NCBI GenBank assembly: GCA_964019425.1
Contig: OZ025789.1
Location: 496,001-560,000 of the forward strand
Length of the DNA: 64,000 nucleotides
Direction of reading: 5' to 3'
Source: Flectonema sp. DT1601
Taxonomy: Eukaryota > Euglenozoa > Diplonemea > Diplonemida > Diplonemidae
Part shown: one piece after another, positions 9,529-18,842 of the stretch
Position numbering within the stretch: position 1 is the stretch's first letter
Layout of the letters: each line of letters opens with the position of its first letter
Notes under the pieces: model-generated
What the model saw: only the letters and a program-made list of their open reading frames with translations
The model's database searches: none
What the model was told of the DNA's origin: nothing
Made by a program: the position numbers and the translations under genes

Positions 9529-11380
9529 ATGGTGATTACCAATGGAGGTCCTGGTATTCGGAAATCCGCAACGAGAAAAGGTCGAGAAAGCACGGATGGA
9601 AGCAGCAGCGTAGGCGGAGGAAATAAAAGAGTACCTGCTCCCCCAAGTTTAAGTATTGTTCAAGAAGCAAGACGAAAAGATGTTGTTGGGAGTAGAGCAA
9701 AGAAAGACATAATCAGAAGTCGTAGTAGATCACCAGGTGACCTCACAAGAATACCTGCTGGACTTCTAAAGAGAAGCGTCACTCCACAAGTACATAAAAG
9801 AACTAGTAGTGTTACTCCTAACCAGCCAGGAAGGGTGAGTGTGAAGCCGAAAGTGTCACCTAGAAGTGCTTCTCCCATGGTTCCTCGCACTGAACTTCGA
9901 GGAGCTTCTGCTTCTCCATTATTCATAAGAGAACGAGGTGCTAACACTGGAACACCACATGCTGAAAGAGAGAAACTACTAAAGGAGGTTCATCAATTGA
10001 GAATGCATCTCGCTAAGGTTACAACAGAACGAGATCAGTTACGAACAGAAATATCAAGGACATCTCGAAGGAGAGGAAGCGACACTGCAACTAAAAATAA
10101 AACAACAAATGGAAAATGTTCCAGCGACCCCGCCCTATTAAAAGGGATTGACAAGGACATGCTTTCGAATTTTGGAATCGACTTCGAAGATCTTACAGTT
10201 GACAAAACTTCAGTATTAGGTAGTGGTGGGTTCGGAACAGTGTATCTGGGTGACTATCAGGCGACTGACGTTGCTGTTAAAATCCACAGAGCGGACAAAG
10301 AGTGGACTGAAGACGAACTAGACGTTTGGAAACGTGAAGTTAAAATAATGACTTTACTCAGGCATCCTAATATCCTTATGCTTCTCGGTGCAGTCTTTGA
10401 AAAAGAACGTCTCGCCATCATAACCGAATATTGTGATGAAGGGACCTTACAGCAGATGCTGTTTAGAAAATCAAGCAAACAAACACCTGTTACTTGGGAA
10501 CGGAAATTACACTGGTTGATGCAGGTAGCCAAGGGAATGGCTTTCCTTCACTATAAAAGAATATTTCACAGAGATTTAAAATCAGCTAATGTATTTGTGA
10601 CGGGTGATACGATGAAAATAGCCGACTTTGGTCTCAGTAAACTCGGTAAAGGTCACGATGAACGATTAGCCTCTTCCCTTCGAAGTGACAGTCGAAATGA
10701 GACTAGTATGATCCAGGTATGCTCTAAATCACTTTTATTATTATTATCACAAATAAAATAACAACAACAACAACTCTACTATACCAACAACAGGGGACAT
10801 TCGCTTTCATGGCGCCTGAAGTATGGGCAGAAAAAGCTTACAGTGATGAATGTGACGTCTACAGTTTTGGAATCTTAATTGTATGTACAGATGATTTTTT
10901 TTTTATATATATATATGAGAGAAATATTTAAAAAATTTAAAACCTAAACCAGATTGAACTGCTCTCTCTTGATATTCCCTTCGAGCGTGATTTCGGAGAT
11001 GATTGCAGCTGGCGTATTATGATGTACAGATCGAGACCTAAGATTTTAGCTGAGGTGGGGGGCCAACCAGTTCCACTCGGTGTACAAAAATTGATTGAAG
11101 TCTGCATCAGTGAGGTATTATTTATTATTTTCTTTCTTTTTTTTTTTTTGTTTATAATGTGTCGATTTTTAATTATGAATAAAAAACAATAATCAAACAG
11201 CCTGAGCAACGACCACCATTCACGAAGCTCGTTTCTTTAATAAATACTGAAATGGCTTACCGATATGCTCAGGATGTGTCACCATGGCCTGATAGTAAGT
11301 TTGATCCGTGGGTAGGCACAACCTGCAGTGAGTGGCCCTCCAACATACCTGATCCACTGAGCATCACAACCGAAGACTAG
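9529..11380 (+). CDS. TKL-type (MLK/Raf-like) protein kinase
   Basis: Four exons: 9529-10716, 10794-10880, 10953-11114 and 11201-11380, all introns in phase 0, giving 538 aa. The joins restore kinase sequence (GTFAFMAPEVW, DVYSFGILI then IELL, CISE then PEQRPPF). Residues 1-145 are basic, Ser/Pro-rich and probably disordered. A short coiled coil (AEREKLLKEVHQLRMHLAKV) follows. The kinase domain starts near 229: GSGGFGTVY loop, VAVK lysine, HRDLKSANV, DFG, MAPE. The pattern (HRDLKSANV, GTFAFMAPE) is that of TKL kinases, with all catalytic residues present, so an active Ser/Thr kinase is expected. TKL kinases are missing from trypanosomatids, which bears on the host lineage. A 113-nt leader runs from the acceptor at 9416. 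Confidence 0.88.
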
Positions 11381-12910
11381 AACTTGACGGCGGTTGGATT
11401 ACTGATATAAATCACTCTTGTTTTGAGCCAGTTACTTAAATCACTATTTTCGAGCATCTTATTTTCATATTATTTGCGCAATTTTTTTTTCTTTTTTTTT
11501 TTTTCTTTTTTTTTGTTTGTTCTCTACCTTTAGAGGTAGTAGTTGAGAATTAAATCACAACCCAATGTAACGTTTTTTTTTTTTTTTTTTTTTTTTTGTT
11601 GTCTGGAAAATCGATGGTGAAGCTTTGTGTGTGATCCGTTGGCCCAGAAGACGTAATAATTTGATGCGGAAGTGGAAGTGCTTACCAAAAATATTCAGTT
11701 GGATTCTTAATTTAAAATGACTCCTCTCAGAAGTGGAGAAGGACGGCACCCGTACCATTCTGCGTCTTTATTGATTTATAGACCTTCTATGGTATGAAAA
11801 ATTGTTTTTATATTACTGTATCCCCGTTTTCCTCCCCTGACTCTTCATCTTGTATTTGTCATAGTAGTTGGGCCTTCCGAAAAAAAACCGCTTGCGTACC
11901 TCATCAGCACCAACCCGACGGGATTTGGAATATCCTGGCAGAGTTTTGTTATCCTTCCAATTCCCTGTCCAATTCCCTGTTTGTGTCAAACTCCTTTTTT
12001 TTTTCTTCTCGTTTGCTTTTTTTCTGGTCGGTTAAGAAAATACTCCCAAAAATTCCCTGTACCCTGTCTCTTCAGCTTTCTTGACTTACCATTCTGTCAA
12101 CGAGAGTTGTATGAGAAAAAAAAAAAACCAAAAAAAAAAAAAAAAAACCAAGAACCGAGGAAAAATAATAAAAAAAAAAAAAACAAAACAAAATCCACTT
12201 TTAACAAAAATGCTGAATAGCCAGCCAGCTATAGTGATTTTTTAAACTCAAAGGTGAATTACGTTATTTTTTGAAAAGTTTTTTTTTTTTTTTTTTGTGA
12301 GTAAGTAACTTTTCAAGTTTTAATATTTGTTTTGTTTTCTTTCTTTAGTTCTAACCGATTGCACGAGTAGTAATAGTTTATTTCTGTTCTCAATTTTAAT
12401 CTGATCCCCCCCCTCAGTAAAAGACATTACTTTTATGTTCAAAGCACGTCACTCCCAGTATCAAAATTTTACCCTCTCAGCAATACAAGGATAAAGAGAC
12501 ATGTACGCAGATAAGTTAGAAACATTGATTATATAGAAACATTGATTATAATCTAGAGCAAGTACGTCAATTGCAGAGTGTTAGCCTGTATTAACATTTT
12601 TAGTCACTGTGTCATGAGTTCTGATACAATACAGAGATTTATATTCGTATGAACCTAATCAAACAGTCTTCCCCCCCCCTCATTATCGTTATGTTGTTTA
12701 TGATACAATACATTTGTATTTTACGTACAAAATCAAACAGTTAACCCCCCTCATTACTTTTATGTTCAAAGCACGTCACTCCCAGTATCAAAGTTTTACC
12801 CTCTCAGCAATACAAAGATAGTTGACATTCATTGTATGGAATGCAACTATTTTTAATCAAATATGCAATATACATTATATTAACTAGTCTCCTCACAGTA
12901 GAATATTATT
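11381..12910. other. Intergenic region with homopolymers and repeat family B
   Basis: No gene is supported. Open frames at 11794-12220 are compositional. Repeat family B fills about 12405-12825. The candidate acceptor cctcacag ends at 12898. Confidence 0.7.
12405..12825 (+). repeat. Repeat family B, complex copy with internal duplications
   Basis: A block of about 75 bp at about 12427-12492 (cattacttttatgttcaaag, cacgtcactcccagtatcaa, ending ccctctcagcaatacaa) recurs at about 12747-12822. tagaaacattgattata is doubled near 12517-12550. A segment with gatacaataca and runs of C is doubled at about 12625-12685 and 12698-12750. The middle part matches 45857-46050 far downstream. Confidence 0.8.
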
Positions 12911-14014
12911 ATGCCTTACAAACTACTAATTGTTAGTCACAATTTTCGCAGAGAAGGTGCTCAACTGGTCGCTTCGACACTTGCGATTGAACTGACTAAA
13001 GTTGGATTCGACATTGAAATCATAGGACTCGGTGAAGGGATCTTATCTGATGAACTGACTAAGGAAGGGATCATGAACAGTGTGGTTACCATGAATGAAG
13101 CAGTTTTAAAGTGTACATCCGACTCATACAATCACATTCTAGTAAACACGATCATGATTCATAAGTTAGTAGCGTTAGTAACTTCATCTATTTCAACAAC
13201 ACCACTAACCTGGTTGATCCACGAATCAGATATTCACACTTTGATTAGTTCTGATAAATCAATAGCAGAAACACTTCAGAGTGGTGCTACCACTAAATGT
13301 TTTAAAGTTGCTTTTGTATGTCAATCAGCTGTTAGTGAGTATAAAACCTACCTGGATAACAATGGTGTTTCAACTCTAAATCTGACTTACATTCACAACG
13401 GAGTCAACGCAAACTACGTCAGGTCGTTTCTTTCTCATAGAAATGGTCTGCGATCTCAGATGAATTTTAGGTCAACAGATTTAGTATTAATTACTGCGGG
13501 AACTCCAAAACCCAGAAAAGGTCAACTTGGGATAGTTAAATTATTATCAAAATTGAAAAATCCTAATTTGAAACTTGTGATCGTAGGAATGGGAGGTCCT
13601 GATCAAGAATACGAAAATCTTATAAAATCAGAATCGAGTTTGATTTCTGAAAGCGTTGTCTTAGTAGACAGAGGACCAGCAGAACATGTGTACAAATATC
13701 TTTCAGCAGCTGATGTTTATGTGTGCAACAGTGTTATTGAATCTTTTCCACTTGCAATTTTAGAGGCAATGTCATTATCACTACCGGTAGTGTCGACGAA
13801 TATTAACGGCATCCCTGAACAGGTATGTTCTGGTGCTCAAGGTATCTTATATGATAATGAGGAACAGTTTGAATCAGCTCTTCGCTCATTAACTGATGTA
13901 GTTGTGAGAGAAGAAATGGCGAAAGCAGCGAGTAAACGAATTGATGAGAAGTTTGACCTGAATAACATGACCACTAGTTGGAAAAATCTCTTGCAATTGG
14001 CATCCGCTGAATGA
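12911..14014 (+). CDS. GT4-family glycosyltransferase
   Basis: 367 aa, single exon, with no signal peptide or TM. An N-terminal GT-B Rossmann half (MPYKLLIVSHNFRREGAQ, then a donor-independent acceptor region) is followed by a Glycos_transf_1 domain from about residue 185. That domain shows TAGTPKPRKGQLGIVKLLSK, LVIVGMGGPD, and the EX7E-type segment VIESFPLAILEAMSLSLPVV with its two conserved glutamates, then TNINGIPEQV. These features define GT4 retaining enzymes that use UDP- or GDP-sugars. No transit signal is visible, so the enzyme is probably cytosolic or peripheral at the ER face. The exact reaction cannot be called. The start follows the acceptor at 12898 by 12 nt. Confidence 0.88.
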   Translation: MPYKLLIVSHNFRREGAQLVASTLAIELTKVGFDIEIIGLGEGILSDELTKEGIMNSVVTMNEAVLKCTSDSYNHILVNTIMIHKLVALVTSSISTTPLTWLIHESDIHTLISSDKSIAETLQSGATTKCFKVAFVCQSAVSEYKTYLDNNGVSTLNLTYIHNGVNANYVRSFLSHRNGLRSQMNFRSTDLVLITAGTPKPRKGQLGIVKLLSKLKNPNLKLVIVGMGGPDQEYENLIKSESSLISESVVLVDRGPAEHVYKYLSAADVYVCNSVIESFPLAILEAMSLSLPVVSTNINGIPEQVCSGAQGILYDNEEQFESALRSLTDVVVREEMAKAASKRIDEKFDLNNMTTSWKNLLQLASAE

Positions 14015-14289
14015 TATTCTTGCTTGGAATAATTGCACAGAGGGCTTTTCGGCTGTTAACGTTGAATCTTTTTTTTTTTTTTTTTTTTTCCTTTCTTAAA
14101 TTCACAGACACCGTTACAAGAGAACTGGTGGCAGTAGCTTATTACATGTTCTGTTGTCCCCCCACGATCGTTTTTTTTTTTTGTTGTTTTTTTTACACTA
14201 AATTGTGAAGTGATCTCGTTTTTCCATGATTTAAATTTCTTCTTCCCCATTCTATTCAGAAATCAATCACCTCTCATAGCACCCCACAC

Positions 14290-14295
14290 ATGTAG
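14290..14295 (+). promoter_or_regulatory. Minimal uORF (ATG-TAG) in the cyclase leader
   Basis: ATG TAG lies between the candidate acceptor AG at 14259 and the main ATG at 14313. A second out-of-frame ATG at 14297 also precedes the main start. This is the second AUG-stop element in the window. Confidence 0.4.
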
Positions 14296-14312
14296 GATGC
14301 TGTCTAGGCTAA

Positions 14313-16351
14313 ATGGGAAATTCAAGTCATCGTGATAGTGGTGAGCCCGCCGTTCGAGATAGACGAGATCAGTCAGCTGTGGTGTTGGGTCTTAGTAGTG
14401 GTGTGTTATTCTCATTGCAAGCATCGGCCTTAGCAGAGTTCGACACCGATGAGTTTATATTCGCATTGGGATTTCACGCTTTCATGGCATTGGCGTTTTT
14501 ATTTGTTTTACTGTGGATATGGATTGATAAGGGTAGTCTACCTGTTTCAACGGGAAGATGGGTTTTTGGTTTAATATTCACGGCAATGCCATTTCCTTGG
14601 TGGCTTAGCAAACCGGGACTGGGTTTTCTTAGACCGGTATTTCATGGTCATCCGGCTGTTTTATCTGCATTCTTACTAATGGGTGGGTCTATTCATATGG
14701 AGGGCGCGCTGTTAACGGTATTTCACTTAATCATTACCCTGACGTGCGTGATCTATGACATTGCTAAGAGTGAGTGTCTCGTTGATGAGATAAGTTTGGG
14801 ATTTTCTTGCACACAATTACACGTTCAATTTTTAATTGTCGTGGTGGCTGTAGATTCTTTGTGTCACATCACTCTTTTGATTTTATCAAAAAAATTACAA
14901 CACGAGATCATGGTAGCTGACGTACTTGTAAGCAATTGTTTACCTGAAGCTGTTTCTGTTGATTTGAAACAGCAAATCTCAGATGCGGTGACCGAAGCTG
15001 CCAGTCATCGTTCACAGAAGGTAGTTAAAGATCATCTCAGAGAACAACCAGCTCTTATTGGTTTCTATGTGCAATCTCAAGTAGGTATTCATGAAGGAGT
15101 GAGCGTACTGTTTGCAGATATTGTTCATTTCACTCACGCTTCAGGAACTGTATCACCCCATGCGTTGGTGACTGTTTTACGTGACGTTTTTAAGGAACTC
15201 GATTGGCTTTGCATTTCCATGAATATCGAAAAAATCAAAACTGTTGGAGATGCCTACATGGCATGTGGTAACCTCTCCCGAGGACCTTCAAGCAAAGCTG
15301 CAATCTATCAAGGTGCGCATGCTGCCTTACAACTTGGTCGTTCAATATGCGAGCTTCAAGGATTTCGAATTGGAAGTGAACCAGTTCAATTCCGTGTCGG
15401 AATCCACACTGGGCCATTAGTTTCCGGAGTAATAGGATTGACTAAGTTCTCATTTGATGTTTGGGGAGACACTGTTAACATTGCTTCGAGGATGGAGACT
15501 TGTGGTCTTGCAGGTCGTGTTCAAGTCTCAAGTGAGACATATACTATAATAAATTCCCCTTCACTGTTCTCACACTCTCGTAGTATTTCCGTCAAGGGTA
15601 AGAGCAATCTAGTGGCTCACGTGCTTGATACTGTCCAAATTGGTAATGCTGAATGTATGTTTTATCCCACTGTGCACCCCCTGAGTAGTTTTTTTTACCA
15701 AACCACAAATCTCAATATTAAAATTCACGAAAATTCACGATTATTCACCATGTTTTTGGCAGTGAATTTTCGTGAATTTTCGTGAATTTTCGTGATAGGT
15801 AGTGACAACTCGTGACAAACCGTGAAGGATCGTGAAAATTCGTGAAACCACCCCTGTCGATCGCCTCATAGACATAGCAGTTCTCAATGACTTCGAATTG
15901 ATTTCCATTTCTAATCTGATCTGTGCTACCAGCTGCGTGTCTGCTTTTTGTTTCCTTAAATTCTTGCTTTCTCCCATAAATCCAGTTTCGAAGAGTGATC
16001 TCATTAACACATCGTTCTCGGCTTTTATTTTTAGCCATTCAAGGGAGGGTCCCTTTGAAAGAGGGTGGCAGTGACAAACAGCCCAGAAAACTTCATTTTT
16101 ACTGGGATTTTTACCCAGTAAGGTCAGTACGAGTTCAAATTCATTGTTCTGCAAAAATGACACCATCAGCTTTAGGATTTTCACCAGGTCTACACCACCT
16201 GTGCTCACTTCTATTCAGCACCTCTATTATGAAATTACTGTATAACTAAATCTAAACAGTCGCTCACTCTAGCGGTGGCACTAATACACCGACATCATCG
16301 CGATCATCACAGTCTACTGGAGGAGGAAGAGATACGTGGTGTCGTATGTGA
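14313..16351 (+). CDS. Multi-TM class III adenylate cyclase
   Basis: Two exons, 14313-15654 and 16260-16351 (intron phase 1), give 477 aa. Residues about 25-195 hold some five to six TM helices. The cytosolic cyclase domain spans about 260-440: VLFADIVHFT and KTVGDAYMACG carry the two metal aspartates (near 268 and 312). The Lys before VGD and the Asp in FDVWGDTVNIASRM are the adenine-specifying residues, and the Arg of NIASRM is the transition-state residue. All are intact, so adenylate rather than guanylate cyclase activity is predicted, as a homodimer. The 605-nt intron is far longer than the others here and contains a 10-bp array. If it is not removed, the frame runs on to a stop at 15783-15785, giving an alternative tail. 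Exon 2 encodes only a Ser/Thr/Gly-rich tail. Confidence 0.85.
15721..15850. repeat. 10-bp-periodic GTGA array with inverted arms
   Basis: Thirteen successive decamers. Three units at 15721-15750 have the inverted form (aaattcacga, aaattcacga, ttattcacca). A 10-nt spacer follows (tgtttttggc). Nine direct units with GTGA at the same place occupy 15761-15850 (agtgaatttt, cgtgaatttt twice, cgtgataggt, agtgacaact, cgtgacaaac, cgtgaaggat, cgtgaaaatt, cgtgaaacca). The inverted arms can pair over about 20 bp. It lies inside the predicted cyclase intron. Confidence 0.92.
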
Positions 16352-16437
16352 TAACATATTCATATCATGTGGATATTCTTTTTTATGAGCTACGTTTTTT
16401 TTGTCAAAAAAAAAAAAAAAAATCAGAAAAAACGGAT

Positions 16438-17175
16438 ATGCACAGATCATCTGACGTGTCCTCTTCGATAGCATCGACGTCTTCAATAAATTCCCCGAGT
16501 GCTAAGAGAAGTTTTATGAATAATCCTCTTGTTGTTGGACCAACATTCTTTCATCGGCTGAGTAATGCAAGTTCATTGCAGTCTGGTCAGAGTTCCTCAA
16601 ACCTACTTGTCAGTAGCAGTCCTGTTATGATTTCTAGAGATCCTTTGGAACGCTCTCAACGACAATCATTATCACCGGTTGTGTTTTCAAATGAAAAAAA
16701 GAAGGAAAAAACAGCTGAAAAAGCAAAACAAAAATTAGAATGTCGTGTGTCATTTGGGGCAAGCCTTGCAGATGATTTCACACCAATGATGTCACCACGG
16801 ATGCCTAGAATGCAGAACAGTGATGTTGAAGGGTGGCTGTTGAGTAATAGCTTAGTTAGTTTTATAGAAGTGTTCAAAGAACATAATTGGGATTCACTAC
16901 GAACCGTATCAAGTTTGCAATCAGAGGACCTCGACCTGATGAATATCACGACAGCAGGTCATCGTAGAGCTATTCTTACTGCTGTTAGTGAGCTACGAGA
17001 TTACTTATGCGCAAATCCGAACGCAATGACAGAAACGAGGGAGGATTTGATTGTTTCCTTTCCAGAGCCTGAGACGGCAGTTACATTGTTATCAGTAAGT
17101 TCTGATAACAATACTAGTCGCAGTCCTGATTCTAGAAAACAGTGGTCAGAAGGAACTGGTAATTTAAACGTATAA
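16438..17175 (+). CDS. SAM-domain protein with Ser-rich N-terminus
   Basis: 245 aa from the ATG at 16438, which follows an acceptor AG ending at 16426. Residues 1-120 are Ser/Thr/Pro-rich and likely disordered. Residues about 120-190 form a SAM-like helical domain: DVEGWLLSNSLVSFIEVFKE, then SLQSEDLDLMNITTAGHRRA and ILTAVSEL, matching the SAM pattern of W/L-x-F-x-EN...L-x-x-L-x-E-x-DL-x-x-M-GI-x-x-x-GHR-x-x-I. SAM domains mediate homo- or hetero-oligomerisation in signalling scaffolds. No TM. The gene follows the adenylate cyclase by under 100 nt, but a functional link is only speculation. Confidence 0.75.
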   Translation: MHRSSDVSSSIASTSSINSPSAKRSFMNNPLVVGPTFFHRLSNASSLQSGQSSSNLLVSSSPVMISRDPLERSQRQSLSPVVFSNEKKKEKTAEKAKQKLECRVSFGASLADDFTPMMSPRMPRMQNSDVEGWLLSNSLVSFIEVFKEHNWDSLRTVSSLQSEDLDLMNITTAGHRRAILTAVSELRDYLCANPNAMTETREDLIVSFPEPETAVTLLSVSSDNNTSRSPDSRKQWSEGTGNLNV

Positions 17176-17959
17176 GACAGCATGCATATAGTGTAGTCTG
17201 TTTCTTATTGTATTTCATCACTGTGAGTATGTATCCATTCCGAAGAATTAGTTCTCTCTCATTAATTTTTTTTTAATTTTATTTTTTTTAAAAATATTTC
17301 ATCAAGTACGGCTATAGGTGTTGCAGAATTTGTTTCGTCTCAGATCCCGCAAGGTTTTGTTATCCTTTGAGTATTCATAGCTCAAAGTTAGATGCCTAGA
17401 AGAACGAATAGCTTAGAAGAACAAAAAAAAAAAAAAAAAAAATTCTCAACTACCTTGCCAGGAGTTGAGAAGAGTTGCATTTAAAATTTTTAGAGAAGGT
17501 CGCACATTTTCTTTTTCCTTTTATATTTACACGTTGTGTGCTGACACTATTTGGCTAGTAAAGATTCCGCAAAATGCAAATGCCTTTCATGACTGTAAAC
17601 TGCACTACCCTTCTGGACTTGTTTTGGGGAGTTTATATAAGACATTCGCATAGTACACAAAAATAAAAAAATAAGGTCACTTAATTCATTCGAGGTATGC
17701 TCTTCCTCTCTGTGATCCATCGGACCATCAACTGACCTTAGCTCTGATGCTTCAGCAAATAAAAATAAAATAATTATTCAGAGTTTTTCCGTGAGTTGGT
17801 TTTTTTTTTCTCTTTTTTCTCCTTCTTTTTCTTCTTCTTCTTCTTTTTTTTTTTTTTTTTTTTTTTTTTGTTGTTGTTTTTTTTTTTAATTTGATTATTA
17901 TATTAATTTTCTCTAAAACAGTAAAAAAAAAAAAAAAAAAATCAAAAAAAAATAAATAA
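17176..17959. other. Intergenic region dominated by T and A tracts
   Basis: No gene is supported. A T/C stretch at 17800-17888 includes a T run of more than 25. A candidate acceptor (ctctaaaacag) ends at 17921, followed by an A-rich leader. Confidence 0.7.
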
Positions 17960-18451
17960 ATGACAAGGATAATAACATTACTGATAAGTGTCTATGCCGT
18001 GTCATGTTCACCCTGCATGGATGTGTTTGGAGGGGAAGTTGATGTCACGATATTGTATAAAGAGAAAGAGACAGCTGCATGGTGGTCCAACGGAATAGTA
18101 AAAACAAACAAAGACGAATATAAAATAACAATTGATGATTCAACTGATGATGATGATTGTGCAATCACTATCGGAGAACAAACGTATCCAGTACAACTTA
18201 CAAAAATTACATCAGGCTGGTTGGGTCTTTCAAAAACAACGAATTCCAACATTCAACTAGTGAGTACTCAACACTCAGTTGACATCTCCATTTCATACAA
18301 AGACGGAACAACTGCTCACATCACTGGTGAGAGATTGTATAACGGAAGGAAGAAATCTGTCAGCGGAGAGGGAATGAACATACAAAGCGTTGCGGTAGCG
18401 ATAATGCTTTCATTTATAATGTTTCGAGTCATGGGTACTAAAAGTAGATAA
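17960..18451 (+). CDS. Small secretory-pathway type I membrane protein, unknown family
   Basis: 163 aa. A signal peptide (MTRIITLLISVYAVSC) is followed by a predicted beta-rich lumenal domain with few Cys and an acidic stretch (DDSTDDDDC near 55). A C-terminal hydrophobic helix (VAVAIMLSFIMFRVM) is followed by a short basic end. I do not recognise the family. The layout suggests a type I membrane protein of the ER or surface; a GPI signal is less likely because basic residues follow the helix. Confidence 0.7.
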   Translation: MTRIITLLISVYAVSCSPCMDVFGGEVDVTILYKEKETAAWWSNGIVKTNKDEYKITIDDSTDDDDCAITIGEQTYPVQLTKITSGWLGLSKTTNSNIQLVSTQHSVDISISYKDGTTAHITGERLYNGRKKSVSGEGMNIQSVAVAIMLSFIMFRVMGTKSR

Positions 18452-18842
18452 AAAAAAAAGTAATGAGAGAATTGTAAGAACAAAACTACCTCCGGCATCA
18501 ACACGTTCAGGCGATTTAATACATTCCGTCCACTAATTTACAGTTTTTTTTAAAAAAAAAAATAATAATAAAAACGAGATCGGGATATGGGTGTTGATTG
18601 TGTTTAATATTTTTAGTTAAGTTTTTCTTTTTTTTTTTTCCCGTTGACGCAGCGGATCGCTGAGGGCATTCTAAACTCACCATACTTTTATAACCCTTCT
18701 TTGCTAAATTATAACAGGTACACACACACATCCCCCAATATTTGTATTGCACATTGGTTTTAAGTTATGTCAATAATCTTTTCTACTGTCATTCCTTTCA
18801 TTCATATCCAGGACTCCTCGCTTTCTGGAATGCTGCTGTGAA
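18452..18842. other. Intergenic spacer
   Basis: Nothing gene-like. A and T runs occur near 18541-18570 and 18630. A candidate acceptor (ttcatatccag) ends at 18811. Confidence 0.7.
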
